Source of the DNA: Candidatus Gastranaerophilales bacterium
Lineage (GTDB): Bacteria > Cyanobacteriota > Vampirovibrionia > Gastranaerophilales > Gastranaerophilaceae
NCBI GenBank assembly: GCA_944322685.1
Contig: CALUPP010000031.1
Coordinates: forward strand, 1-58,324
Direction of reading: 5' to 3'
DNA length: 58,324 bases
Under the pieces are notes generated by a model. It did no database searches. It saw only the letters and a list, made by a program, of their open reading frames with translations, and had not been told where the DNA came from. Positions within the stretch are counted from its first letter, which is position 1. Each line of letters starts with the position of its first letter. The position numbers and the translations under genes are program-made. Below, piece after piece: positions 9,180-17,816 of this stretch.

Positions 9180-9671
9180 ATGAAACTACCTTATGAACAA
9201 CTTGTTGCAGATATTTTAATCACGCAGGACAAAACTATCGCGATAGCCGAGTCTTGTACGGGCGGTCTTGTCAGCTCGATGCTTACGGATATTCCCGGAA
9301 GCTCAAAATATACGATGATTAATTTTGTAACATATTCTTATGATGCAAAACATAAATATCTGGGCGTAAAGCACGAAACCATGGATGTTCACGGAATGGT
9401 CAGCCCTCAGGTTGCCATAGAGATGGCGGAGGGGCTATTAAAGAATACCGGCGCGGATTATGCCCTTTCTACTACGGGAATTGCCGGCCCGACGGGCGGT
9501 ACGGATAAAAAGCCGGTCGGTTTGATTTATATTGGCGTTGCAAGTGAGAAAAAAAGCCTCGCTTTTAAGCATAATGCAAATCCCGCTTTGGACAGGGTGC
9601 TGATTAAGTCCGATTTTGCGCATTACGCGCTGAAAGCGTTTTATGAGTTTTTGAAGGAGCTCAATAAATGA
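9180..9671 (+). CDS. pncC: Nicotinamide-nucleotide amidase (CinA C-terminal domain protein)
   Basis: Stand-alone CinA C-terminal domain (163 aa) that hydrolyses NMN to nicotinate mononucleotide in NAD salvage. Diagnostic segments are IAIAESCTGGLVSSMLTDIPGSS-type (split here as IAIAESCTGG and LTDIPGSS), YSYDAKHKYLGV, MAEGLLKNTGADYALSTTGI and AGPTGG. The N-terminal molybdopterin-like domain of full CinA is absent. It starts one base after the upstream stop codon and its end overlaps the next start by 4 bp (ATGA), so translation is likely coupled to both neighbours. Confidence 0.92.
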   Translation: MKLPYEQLVADILITQDKTIAIAESCTGGLVSSMLTDIPGSSKYTMINFVTYSYDAKHKYLGVKHETMDVHGMVSPQVAIEMAEGLLKNTGADYALSTTGIAGPTGGTDKKPVGLIYIGVASEKKSLAFKHNANPALDRVLIKSDFAHYALKAFYEFLKELNK

Positions 9672-10666
9672 AAAAAGTAACACTAATTCCCGGCGACGGC
9701 ATCGGGCCGGAGATTTCGGAGGCGGTTGTTAGTATTATTGAAAAATCCGGGGCTAAAATCGATTGGGATGTGCAAAATGCGGGCTCTGATGTTGCTCAAA
9801 GCGAGGGCGATCCGCTTCCCAAAAGGGTGATTGAGTCAATTAAAAGGAACAAAATTGCGCTCAAAGCCCCTGTTACAACCCCGATTGGCAAGGGGTTTCG
9901 GAGTGTAAACGTCAGATTGCGAAAAGAGCTTGATTTGTATGCAAATCTTCGCCCTTGCAAAAATATTGAGGGTATAAAAACGCCTTTTCAAGACGTTGAT
10001 TTGGTTGTCGTGCGCGAAAATACAGAGGATTTGTACGCCGGAATAGAACGCCAAATCGATGAAAATACCGCTGAATCAATAAAAATCATCACCCGCAAGG
10101 CTTCTGAAAGAATAGCGCGGTTTGCGTTTGATTTTGCTCTGAAAAACGGCAGAAAAACGGTTCATGCGGTTTCAAAAGCGAATATTTGCAAACTTTCTGA
10201 CGGTTTGTTTCTTGATGCGGCGAGAAATGTTGCAAATGATTTTCCAAATATCGAATATAAGGAAATTTTGGTGGATAACCTCTGCATGCAGCTTGTCCAG
10301 AACCCGTCCAGGTTTGATGTGCTTGTTTTGCCCAATCTTTACGGGGATATTGTGTCGGATTTGACGGCCGGGCTGATTGGCGGGCTCGGGGTTGCTCAGG
10401 GTGCGAATATTGGGGACGAATGCGCTGTTTTTGAGCCTGTCCATGGTTCTGCTCCGGATATTAAGGGGCAAAATAAGGCAAATCCCTCGGCGTTGTTGAT
10501 TTGTGCGGTGAATATGCTCAAATATATCGGCGAAACCGCTCCGGCTGCTAAAATTGAGCAGGCTCTTTATGATGTTTTTGCTAAAGGGCGGGTTTTGACA
10601 TGCGATTTGGGCGGAAATGCAACGACAACCGAATTTAGAGACGAAATCATCAAAACAATGAGCTAA
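9668..10666 (+). CDS. NAD-type isocitrate dehydrogenase / isopropylmalate dehydrogenase family
   Basis: Beta-decarboxylating dehydrogenase of 332 aa. It begins KKVTLIPGDGIGPEI and carries the substrate arginines in SVNVRLRKELDLYANLRPCK, the RENTEDLYAGIE signature, KANICKLSDG, DNLCMQLVQNP, the metal-binding LPNLYGDIVSDL and the cofactor region EPVHGSAPDIKGQNKANP. The NVRLRKELDLYANLRP wording and the short length point to isocitrate dehydrogenase of the NAD-dependent (IDH3-like) type rather than LeuB. Homoisocitrate or tartrate dehydrogenase activity cannot be excluded. It overlaps pncC by 4 bp. It supplies 2-oxoglutarate, probably in a partial TCA pathway (inference). Confidence 0.88.
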   Translation: MKKVTLIPGDGIGPEISEAVVSIIEKSGAKIDWDVQNAGSDVAQSEGDPLPKRVIESIKRNKIALKAPVTTPIGKGFRSVNVRLRKELDLYANLRPCKNIEGIKTPFQDVDLVVVRENTEDLYAGIERQIDENTAESIKIITRKASERIARFAFDFALKNGRKTVHAVSKANICKLSDGLFLDAARNVANDFPNIEYKEILVDNLCMQLVQNPSRFDVLVLPNLYGDIVSDLTAGLIGGLGVAQGANIGDECAVFEPVHGSAPDIKGQNKANPSALLICAVNMLKYIGETAPAAKIEQALYDVFAKGRVLTCDLGGNATTTEFRDEIIKTMS

Positions 10667-10796
10667 AATCTTGCAGAATTGCCCTTTTATCCGGTTTTCG
10701 GTTAAATTTTCAACGCGATGGGCAGAATTTTGCCGCTTTATACGCTAATAGTCAAAATCCGTGGCGCTTAAGCAAAAAATAGGTCAAAAACGCGTT

Positions 10797-12584
10797 TTAT
10801 CTAAGCTTTACGAGGTCAGCTTTTCTTATTCTGACGTTTTGGGGCGTCACTTCAACGAGTTCGTCGTCCGAAATGTACTCCAAACAGTCCTCAAGCGACA
10901 TTATGCGCGGAGCTTGCAGCGTAACCATCACGTCTGCGGTTGCGCTTCGCATATTTGTTAATTTTTTTGTTTTGCACACGTTAATAGGGATATCTTGCGG
11001 CCTGTTGCACTCTCCGACAATCATTCCGCGGTAAACTTTCGTTTTCGGGGTAATGAAAAACACGCCTCTGTCCTCAAACATGCCCAAAGCATAAGGAATT
11101 GCCTCGCCTTCTTCAAAAGCAATCAAAGAACCGCTTCTTTGGCGCGGAATGTCGCCCGCATAGGGTTTGTAATCTTCAAATGTGTGGTTCATAATCCCTT
11201 CGCCGCGCGTCATTCGGATAAATTCGCTGCGAAATCCGATTAAGCCCCTTGCCGGGATTGAAAATCTTAATTCTGTGCGATTTCCGACCACATTCATTTC
11301 CAGCATTTCGCCTTTTCTGCCCGCCAGCTTTTCAATGCAGCCTCCGGCGCATTCCGAGGGGGCGTCGATTAGCAGATTTTCGAACGGTTCGTATAGATCT
11401 TCGCCCACGGTTTTATAGATAACTTCCGGTTTTGAAACCTGAAATTCATAGCCTTCGCGGCGCATTGTTTCGATTAAAATGCTCAAATGCAGCTCTCCGC
11501 GTCCGGAAACTCTGAAAACATCGGTATTTTCCGTGTCTTCAACACGCAGGCTCACGTTTTTTTCAAGTTCTTGATAAAGCCTTTTTCTCAGCTGCCTGCT
11601 GGTTACGAATTTCCCCTCCTGACCGGCAAAAGGGCTGTCATTTACGGAAAAATTCATCTGCAAAGTCGGCTCATCGATTTTTATTAACGGGAGCGCCTGC
11701 GGATTTTCCAAAGATGCGATTGTTTCTCCGATATGAACATCCGCAAACCCTGCAATTGCAACAATATCACCCGCAGAAGCCTCTTTTATCTCGACTCTGC
11801 CTAAATCCTCAAAGCCGTAAAGCTTGTTTACCTTGCCTTTTACGATTGAGCCGTCGGCTTTCATCAGGCTTACCTGCTCTTGCGAATGAATAACGCCGTT
11901 CATTATCCTGCCGATTGCGATTCGGCCGACATATTCGTTGTAGTCAAGGGTCGTGACGTGGAATTGAAGCGGTTTATTCGCATCTCCGGCCGGAGGTTTT
12001 ATGTTTTCAATAATTGAATCCAAAAGCGGTGTTATATCCTTTGATTCGTCCTCAAGTTCTTTTTTTGCGAATCCAAGCAGGCTGCTTGCGTAGATTATCG
12101 GAAAATCAATGAGATATTCGTTGTCCGTGAGCTCGGTGAACAGGTCAAAAACCTTATTTAATGCATTATCCGGGTCAGCTGCGGGTTTGTCGATTTTGTT
12201 TATTACGACAATCACCCTGATGCCTAATTCCAGCGCCTTTTGCAGCACAAATCTCGTCTGTGGCATCGGGCCTTCCGCTGCGTCAACGATTAGCAGCGCT
12301 CCGTCGACCATCCCCAGCACGCGTTCGACCTCTCCGCCAAAATCTGCGTGGCCGGGCGTGTCAACAACATTGATTTTTGTGCCTTTGTAGTTGATTGACA
12401 CGTTTTTTGCAAGAATTGTGATTCCGCGTTCTCTTTCAAGGTCATTGTTGTCCAGAACCCTCTCCTGCACGACTTCATTTTCTCTGAAAACGCCGCTCTG
12501 CTTGAGCATACAGTCAACCAGCGTTGTTTTCCCGTGGTCTACGTGAGCGATAATCGCTATGTTTCTTAAATTCTTATTTTCCAT
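10797..12584 (-). CDS. typA: Ribosome-associated GTPase TypA/BipA
   Basis: Translational GTPase related to EF-G, involved in 50S assembly and stress adaptation. The G1 motif is [13 protein letters not shown] (residues 11-23), followed by [24 protein letters not shown], the G4 motif VINKIDKP and the domain II region. The C-terminal part has [18 protein letters not shown] and YRGMIVGE, the BipA-specific tail. The length (595 aa) is normal. The start ATG has AGG-type upstream purines. It is convergent with the isocitrate dehydrogenase gene and transcribed toward it. Confidence 0.97.
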   Translation of the reverse strand: MENKNLRNIAIIAHVDHGKTTLVDCMLKQSGVFRENEVVQERVLDNNDLERERGITILAKNVSINYKGTKINVVDTPGHADFGGEVERVLGMVDGALLIVDAAEGPMPQTRFVLQKALELGIRVIVVINKIDKPAADPDNALNKVFDLFTELTDNEYLIDFPIIYASSLLGFAKKELEDESKDITPLLDSIIENIKPPAGDANKPLQFHVTTLDYNEYVGRIAIGRIMNGVIHSQEQVSLMKADGSIVKGKVNKLYGFEDLGRVEIKEASAGDIVAIAGFADVHIGETIASLENPQALPLIKIDEPTLQMNFSVNDSPFAGQEGKFVTSRQLRKRLYQELEKNVSLRVEDTENTDVFRVSGRGELHLSILIETMRREGYEFQVSKPEVIYKTVGEDLYEPFENLLIDAPSECAGGCIEKLAGRKGEMLEMNVVGNRTELRFSIPARGLIGFRSEFIRMTRGEGIMNHTFEDYKPYAGDIPRQRSGSLIAFEEGEAIPYALGMFEDRGVFFITPKTKVYRGMIVGECNRPQDIPINVCKTKKLTNMRSATADVMVTLQAPRIMSLEDCLEYISDDELVEVTPQNVRIRKADLVKLR

Positions 12585-12909
12585 ATATTTTACCTGTTTC
12601 AGCCTTTTGATTTTGTTTATTTCGTGTAAAAATGCCTTTGATTACATATTAATACAGACATTTTTTTCTGTCATGTTGTTTCTTGTGTTGAAAATGCATT
12701 ATAGGTTAGGTTTTGTAACAAATTGTAAGGAAATTCCTGAATACACGTTTAGAAATTCAAAAAAAATGGGCATTAAATAAATAGAGGGATATAGAATGTT
12801 TATAAAAATGACAGAAAATGTTGTTTTTACCTTTTTTCCTGATAAATCCGAACAACAAATCGAAAAATAACCGCAAAACCCGACCAAAATAACCAAACCC
12901 AGCAAATAA

Positions 12910-13187
12910 ATTGTCATACTGAACTCGCAGCTCCTCTTGTTGCTGACGCAGGAAGCATACAAGGGAGGGTGCTCGCAGAGTATTTCAGGATTTTACCGGC
13001 GGGAAATCGGTCATTGAACCCATCCCCCGGCAAAAAACAACAAAATCCCAGTGCTGAGCTCCAAAATGGTCAAAAAATACCCCAGAGGGCAAACCCTCAC
13101 CCCAGCCCTCTCCCAAGGAGAGGGAGAAAACAAAAAAACACTAAGGGGCCAGCCCCCACCCTAACCCTCCCCCATCGGAGAGGGAAC
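12910..13187. repeat. Composite intergenic repeat, copy 1 (with insertion)
   Basis: Begins TTGTCATACTGAACT and continues ATTTCAGGATTTTACCGGCG, but the two halves are separated by about 55 bp flanked by CGCAG-type words. It ends in CCCTCACCCCAGCCCTCTCC AAGGAGAGGG-type palindromes. Confidence 0.65.
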
Positions 13188-13202
13188 AAAATAAAAAATA
13201 AC

Positions 13203-13242
13203 AAAAACGAATAAAAAACAACAAAAACGAATAAAAAACAAC
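13203..13242. repeat. 20-bp tandem repeat, two units
   Basis: AAAAACGAATAAAAAACAAC occurs twice head to tail with a partial third unit, between the two composite repeats. Confidence 0.8.
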
Positions 13243-13249
13243 AAAAGAA

Positions 13250-13461
13250 TTGTCATCCTGAACTTGTTTCAGGATCTTACCGGCTGGAAAAATAGGCTTT
13301 GAACCCCATCCCCGCCAAAAACAACGAAAAATACGGTTTTGAGCAAAAAAATAGCAAAAAAATATCCCAAGGTGTCAACCCTCACCCCGACCCTCTCCCA
13401 AGGAGAGGGAGGAAACCAAAATAGCCCCAATCCCTGCTTTCCCCCGGTGTAGAGGGGGAAT
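13250..13461. repeat. Composite intergenic repeat, copy 2
   Basis: TTGTCATCCTGAAC TTGTTTCAGGAT hairpin followed by CCCATCCCCGCC, AACCCTCACCCCGACCCTCT and a CCAAGGAGAGGGAGG end. It parallels the 12910 copy without the internal insertion. The CCCTCACCCC..CCTCTCCC word is the reverse complement of the spacer motif in the 2.4-5.3 kb repeats. Confidence 0.65.
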
Positions 13462-13476
13462 ACAAAAGATTCTTTT

Positions 13477-14193
13477 TTAATTTTGCGGCAAGCTGCGAAG
13501 TTCAATATCTTTCAGCGGTTCTTCCTCATCCTCGCCGGTCGGATGAACGAAAACATCGGAGGTTGTGTAGTTTGTGTTGATGATATCGAGTCCTTGAATG
13601 CGCATTTTTGCCTGGGTTTCGGAGGGTTGGATTTTTATGGCGTTTTTGTAGTGATATTTTGCGCGTTTTACGTCATCCATTTTTTCATAGCAGATGCCGA
13701 GCATGAGATTTGTGTTGTAGTCCAGCCGGTAGCCGTTAGAATATGCGTCGCTGTAATATTTTATTGCGTCATCGTAGTCGCCGTCTTGAAAAAAGGTTTT
13801 TCCGAGATAATATAAAACTTTCGGGTTGGATTCATCAAAATTAAGGGCAATAAAAAGGTTGTTTTTTGCTTTTCTGACGTCATTTTGCAAAAGAGCAATT
13901 CTTGCGCGGCCGATAAGCGCGTCGGCGTTAGAAATATCAATTTTGTTTGCCTGAAAGTAGAAATATTTTGCGGCAATCAAAAATCTGTCCTGATCCGTTT
14001 TATCCGGAAGTTTTTCGTAATAATTGAGTATTTTGTCGCCTAATTTTGCAAAATGCTCGGCTCTTTCCGGGGGCGCATCCTGGATAATTGAGGCTCTGCC
14101 CTGGTATGTTTCGGCAAAAGCCGTGCCGTGAATGCAAAAAACGGATAAAATTATTAAAATAAAAAATAAAACTGATTTGCGCATAAAATTCAT
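13477..14193 (-). CDS. Secreted or periplasmic TPR protein, 238 aa
   Basis: Signal peptide at residues 1-27 (hydrophobic run SVLFFILIILSVFCI, probable cleavage after AFA). The mature protein is made of tetratricopeptide-like helical repeats, for example FYFQANKIDISNADALIGRA, NPKVLYYLGKTFFQDGDYDD and NLMLGICYEKMDDVKRAKYH, about four units. The C-terminal 35 residues are acidic (GEDEEEP). TPR proteins scaffold other proteins; the partner is unknown. Either Met1 or Met4 could be the start, since no clear Shine-Dalgarno is seen. It is divergent from the nuo cluster, which starts 92 bp away. Confidence 0.8.
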   Translation of the reverse strand: MNFMRKSVLFFILIILSVFCIHGTAFAETYQGRASIIQDAPPERAEHFAKLGDKILNYYEKLPDKTDQDRFLIAAKYFYFQANKIDISNADALIGRARIALLQNDVRKAKNNLFIALNFDESNPKVLYYLGKTFFQDGDYDDAIKYYSDAYSNGYRLDYNTNLMLGICYEKMDDVKRAKYHYKNAIKIQPSETQAKMRIQGLDIINTNYTTSDVFVHPTGEDEEEPLKDIELRSLPQN

Positions 14194-14285
14194 CTTAATA
14201 AATCACAACAATAGATATTATATCACTGTTGATATGTGATATAAATATATATAGCGAAAAAATCTAAAAAACAGGAGTTAAAAAG

Positions 14286-14801
14286 TTGGAATTTGAGCCG
14301 GTCAGTTTTTATCTTGCGGCGCTGATGCTGCTTTGCAGCACTGCTGGGGTAATTTTTGCTCCGAGAATGTTTCTTGCTTTGATAAGCCTGTTTTTTGCTT
14401 TTTTGTTTACGGGAATTTTGTGTTTTATGCTGGGCGCAAAATTTATTGCGATTTTTGTGTTTTTGCTCGGCGGATTGGTGTTGTGCCCGGTTATTTTTCT
14501 GCTGATGAAAAAAATAAACCGCTGGAACCTCCCGTTAAAGCTTTCGGGAATATTTAAAATCGTGGTTTCATCGGTTGTTTTAGCTGTTTTTGGGGGTGTT
14601 GGATGTTTGTTTATCAGAGAAGAATTCAGCAGCTCTTTGTTTAACATATTTAATTATGTAACCGAAAAATCTCAGGATTCGCTTACGTTTTCGGGGCATA
14701 TTTTCCCTTTGCACATTGTGTTGATTCTTGTTTTTTGCGCAGTTGTCGTAATAAAAGGGATTTTGGCGGTATCTGCTGACGGGGAGGATTGCGGTGATTG
14801 A
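14286..14801 (+). CDS. nuoJ: NADH-quinone oxidoreductase subunit J-like protein
   Basis: Five-helix membrane protein (171 aa) matching NuoJ/ND6 in layout: FYLAALMLLCSTAGVIFAPR is TM1-2, and LGAKFIAIFVFLLGGLVLCP corresponds to the conserved LGAEFLA..YAGA..L segment in TM3. Here the acidic residue is Lys (AKF) and the YAGAI motif reads LLGGL, so it is divergent. It belongs to the membrane arm of complex I. The TTG start at 14286 is chosen because AGGAG lies at 14272. It opens the five-gene nuoJKLMN cluster and overlaps nuoK by 8 bp. Hydrophilic-arm genes are not in the window. Confidence 0.72.
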   Translation: MEFEPVSFYLAALMLLCSTAGVIFAPRMFLALISLFFAFLFTGILCFMLGAKFIAIFVFLLGGLVLCPVIFLLMKKINRWNLPLKLSGIFKIVVSSVVLAVFGGVGCLFIREEFSSSLFNIFNYVTEKSQDSLTFSGHIFPLHIVLILVFCAVVVIKGILAVSADGEDCGD

Positions 14802-15114
14802 TATTTTGTTGGAAATCGGACTTTTGCACTTTTTGGCGGCTTCGGGGCTGATGTTTTTGGTTGGTGTTTTGGGCATAATTATTTCCAGGAATCTTTTGAG
14901 GATAATTATGTCAATGCTGCTTGTTTCAATGTCAATAGTTATTAATTTTGCCGCTTTCGGAGCTTTTTGCGACAAATCGTTTTTGAATGCAAATTTGATA
15001 TGCTTCTTTTTTATTCTGATTTCCGCAGTGCAAATTGCGGTTGCGCTGGCGATATTTTTTAGGATTTATCAGTCAAATGAGTATCTTGATATTGAAAAAA
15101 TTAAGGAGAATTGA
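14794..15114 (+). CDS. nuoK: NADH-quinone oxidoreductase subunit K-like protein
   Basis: 106 aa, three predicted helices, the NuoK/ND4L layout: GVLGIIISRNLLRIIMSML corresponds to the G..G..RRNL...LIGLE segment, and SAVQIAVALAIFFRIYQ to AAAEASIGLAL. The tail EYLDIEKIKEN also matches the family. Both membrane glutamates needed for proton translocation in E. coli NuoK (E36, E72) are replaced, by Leu42 and Gln80. The start is GTG with GGAGG upstream. Its stop overlaps the nuoL ATG (TGATG). Confidence 0.75.
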   Translation: MIDILLEIGLLHFLAASGLMFLVGVLGIIISRNLLRIIMSMLLVSMSIVINFAAFGAFCDKSFLNANLICFFFILISAVQIAVALAIFFRIYQSNEYLDIEKIKEN

Positions 15115-16271
15115 TGCGTTTTTTTCTTGATAACATAAATTTGATGCTGTTTTTGCCCGTTTTTGTGTGTATAGTGATTGCGGGGAACGCTTTGAGCGTA
15201 AACAGGTTTGATAAAAAGCTTGTTTCTTTTGTCAGCATGTTGATGTCGTTGATTTGTTTAATTTTTGCGCTTGCCGGGTTTGTTGATTCCATCGGAAATC
15301 CCGTTTCCATTGAATCAAACCTGCTCTGGCTCTCGGGCGACAGCACAAATTTTTATCTGGGCACGCTTTTGGACAGAACTTCGGTGATTTTTTTGCTTTT
15401 GAGCGCGGCTGCGTCGCTTTTGATTCAGATTTTTGCATATTCTAAAATGTGTGCGGACGTTAATTACGACAAGCTGCTTTTTTACTTAAATCTTTTTGCT
15501 TTTGGGCTTTTCGGGGTTTTTCTGGCACCGAATATTTTGCAGGCTTATATAATGTGCGAAGTTGTCGGGGCGGCTTCTTATTTGTTGATAAATTTCGATT
15601 TTTCGAACCGAAATGAGTCCCGTGCGGCTATAAAATCCTATATTTTCAACAGAACCGGCGATTTAACCCTTTTGTTCTGCGTTTTGACGATTCTTTATTT
15701 TTCCGTGACGTACAATCAGCTTTTTGACGCACGGAGTTTAGCTTTCACCAACATGGATTCGATTTGCGCAAACATAAATTCGCTGATGAGCGGGCCTGTT
15801 TATACTGCTTTTTGCTCAATTTTGTTGTTTGTCATAATCATGAAATTTATGCAGGCTTTTATTTACATTACGTTTGAAAAAACGGAAAAAACTGCACTTT
15901 CACGGGTGATTTTTACTCAGAATGCGCTTATTCTCTTTATTGGTTTGTATCTTTTTCTGCGGTTTGACGTGTTTTTCTTTAACCTGAGCAGCAGCTGGGT
16001 GTGGGCGGTGTTCATTATTGCGTTTATTTTTGTTTTGCTCGGGTTTTTGAACAAGATGTTCGTGCCGATGTGCCGGTTTGCGGCCTGGTTTGAGCGATAT
16101 ATTGTTGATTCGGTGATTGGTTTTGCCGGACTTTTCATAAGGGGGGCTTCGTTCCTCTGCTGCCGGTTTCAGGCGGGAACTTTTCAGACTTATCTCATCT
16201 ATTCTTTGATAGGTTTGATATTGATTTTTGGTTTTGTACTCGGATTTTACCTGTTGATGGTGAAAATATAA
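15114..16271 (+). CDS. nuoL: Shortened NADH-quinone oxidoreductase subunit L-like protein
   Basis: 385 aa instead of about 600-650. The N-terminal half is clearly NuoL: YDKLLFYLNLFAFGLFGVF, CEVVGAASYLLINF (keeping the conserved Glu, residue 149) and FNRTGDLTLLF. A degenerate TM7-8 region follows (MKFMQAFIYITFEK...LFIGLYLFLRF). Then the sequence passes straight to the C-terminal features FERYIVDSVIGFAG and RFQAGTFQTYLIYSLIG. The later antiporter helices, equivalent to roughly residues 290-500 of E. coli NuoL, are missing, and no frameshift or stop is seen that would explain this. The ATG at 15114, five bases after AAGGAG, is preferred to the TTG at 15111. Confidence 0.78.
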   Translation: MRFFLDNINLMLFLPVFVCIVIAGNALSVNRFDKKLVSFVSMLMSLICLIFALAGFVDSIGNPVSIESNLLWLSGDSTNFYLGTLLDRTSVIFLLLSAAASLLIQIFAYSKMCADVNYDKLLFYLNLFAFGLFGVFLAPNILQAYIMCEVVGAASYLLINFDFSNRNESRAAIKSYIFNRTGDLTLLFCVLTILYFSVTYNQLFDARSLAFTNMDSICANINSLMSGPVYTAFCSILLFVIIMKFMQAFIYITFEKTEKTALSRVIFTQNALILFIGLYLFLRFDVFFFNLSSSWVWAVFIIAFIFVLLGFLNKMFVPMCRFAAWFERYIVDSVIGFAGLFIRGASFLCCRFQAGTFQTYLIYSLIGLILIFGFVLGFYLLMVKI

Positions 16272-16281
16272 AGGAGGAAAA

Positions 16282-17799
16282 ATGTTATCTTTGATTTGGC
16301 TTATATTTGCACCGTTAATCGCCGCGGGAATCATACTTTTTCCCAGATTCCCCAACCATCAGGTAAAAGTGAGAAGATTTGCGAAATCTTTTGCCGGTTT
16401 GCATTTTATTTATACGCTTTTTTTCCTGCTTTTCTTTGATACGAGCCTGTACGGGATGTCGTTTGAAAAAGAGCTTACTTTTTTCGGTATGACATGGCTG
16501 AAGAGCCTTGGAATCAGCGCAAAATTTGCTGTTGACGGAATAGCGCTGCTGATGGTGATTTTGACCTCTTTTATTGTGTTCGTGACGATGGTTGTGAGCA
16601 AAATCCATATCCGCTCAAAGCACAAGCTCTATTATTCAATGGTTTTTCTTTTTGAATCGGCACTTTTGGGCATATTTTGCGCAAAAGATATGTTTTTGTT
16701 CTTTGTTTTTTGGGAGTTATCGTTGATTCCTTTGTATTTTCTCGTTTCTCAGTGGGGAAATTCCGAAGCAAGGCCAGCAGCGATGAGATTTACGTTCGGT
16801 TCTTTTGCGCTGAACATGCTTTTGTTTTTTGCCATGCTGATTCTTTATTATTACAACTTTGCGGTAAGCAACGTCCTGACCGCGAATATAGAATCGCTCA
16901 GCATGGATGAAAAAATATATCCTTTGTGGTTTCAGATAATGGTTTTTGGCGGATTTTTGGCCGCATTTGCGATAAGGGTGCCGTTTGCGTTTTTGCACAG
17001 CTGGTATCCCGACATTCAGAGCAAGGCTGCTGCTCCTGTCAACATATTAATTTCGGGTGTGCTTTTGAGTTCGGGAATTTACGGGCTTATTCGGTTTAAT
17101 ATGCTGGTTTTCCCCTCTGTTTTTAAGCTTTTTGCCCCGATTTTGATGGTTTGGGGCGTTGTTAATCTTTTGTATGGCGGAGCGCTTGCGATTGTGCAGT
17201 CTGACATAAAAAAAATCATATCTTACGCAAATATTTCCGTAATCGGTTTCGTTATGCTCGGGCTCGGGTCATTGACGCAGATTGGGTTCAACGGGGCGGT
17301 GTTTATGGCAGTTTCGGCGGGAATTGTTTATGCTGCGCTTTTTGTTGTGATTTCTTCTATACAATTTAGGACAAAAACCACTTATATCACGGCTTTGGGC
17401 GGATTGGGCGAGGTAATGCCAAAATGTATGTATTTAACGCTGATTATTTGCTTTTGTGCGGTTGGAGTGCCATTTTTGATGATGTTTACGCCCAAACTCA
17501 TGATTTTGACGGGTGCAATGATTTCGGATCTTGATAATGATTTGCTTGTAAAGTTGTGTTCAATCGGCGGAATGGCTGCTGTTGCGATGTCTGCGGGGTA
17601 TATTCTTTACTTTTTCTACAAAGTATTCTGTTCGGTGCTTTTGGAGCAATGGAAAGGCCTAAAAGACCTTGGCCCGCAGGAAATCAGCGTTCTTGCGGCG
17701 TTTGTTGCGGTTATAGTTTATTTCGGTGTTTATCCGATGAGCATTGTGCAGATTTATCAGTCAGTGGCGGGCATGATTCAGGATATATTGCAGGTTTGA
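16282..17799 (+). CDS. nuoM: NADH-quinone oxidoreductase subunit M-like protein
   Basis: 505 aa with about 14 membrane helices, near the normal NuoM length. Retained: FFVFWELSLIPLYFLV with Glu145 (E. coli E144), the QSDIKKIISYANIS lysine and the W-x-PD motif HSWYPD. Changed: the TM7 lysine is Arg232 (FAIRVPF), the conserved His after the K-x-Y-S-S motif is Val, and the C-terminal glutamate (usually GEF) is in MMFTPKLMIL without Glu. An antiporter-like subunit, it would translocate protons if functional. AAGGAGGAAAA precedes the ATG. Confidence 0.85.
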   Translation: MLSLIWLIFAPLIAAGIILFPRFPNHQVKVRRFAKSFAGLHFIYTLFFLLFFDTSLYGMSFEKELTFFGMTWLKSLGISAKFAVDGIALLMVILTSFIVFVTMVVSKIHIRSKHKLYYSMVFLFESALLGIFCAKDMFLFFVFWELSLIPLYFLVSQWGNSEARPAAMRFTFGSFALNMLLFFAMLILYYYNFAVSNVLTANIESLSMDEKIYPLWFQIMVFGGFLAAFAIRVPFAFLHSWYPDIQSKAAAPVNILISGVLLSSGIYGLIRFNMLVFPSVFKLFAPILMVWGVVNLLYGGALAIVQSDIKKIISYANISVIGFVMLGLGSLTQIGFNGAVFMAVSAGIVYAALFVVISSIQFRTKTTYITALGGLGEVMPKCMYLTLIICFCAVGVPFLMMFTPKLMILTGAMISDLDNDLLVKLCSIGGMAAVAMSAGYILYFFYKVFCSVLLEQWKGLKDLGPQEISVLAAFVAVIVYFGVYPMSIVQIYQSVAGMIQDILQV

Positions 17800-17816
17800 T
17801 GAGGGTTTGAGCGGAA

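Larger units (their letters stand above)
12585..13476. other. Repeat-containing intergenic region
   Basis: 892 bp between two minus-strand genes. The first 320 bp are A/T-rich typA upstream DNA. After that come two related blocks (12910-13187 and 13250-13461) and a 20-bp tandem repeat between them. A minus-strand open frame (12699-12962) with a hydrophobic stretch lies across a repeat edge and is not called. Confidence 0.7.

Noticed and set aside
12699-12962. Minus-strand open frame with a hydrophobic stretch (TIYLLGLVILVGFCGYFS)
   Set aside because: It crosses a repeat boundary, its start codon arises from the TTGTCATACTGA repeat itself, and there is no ribosome binding site or family match.
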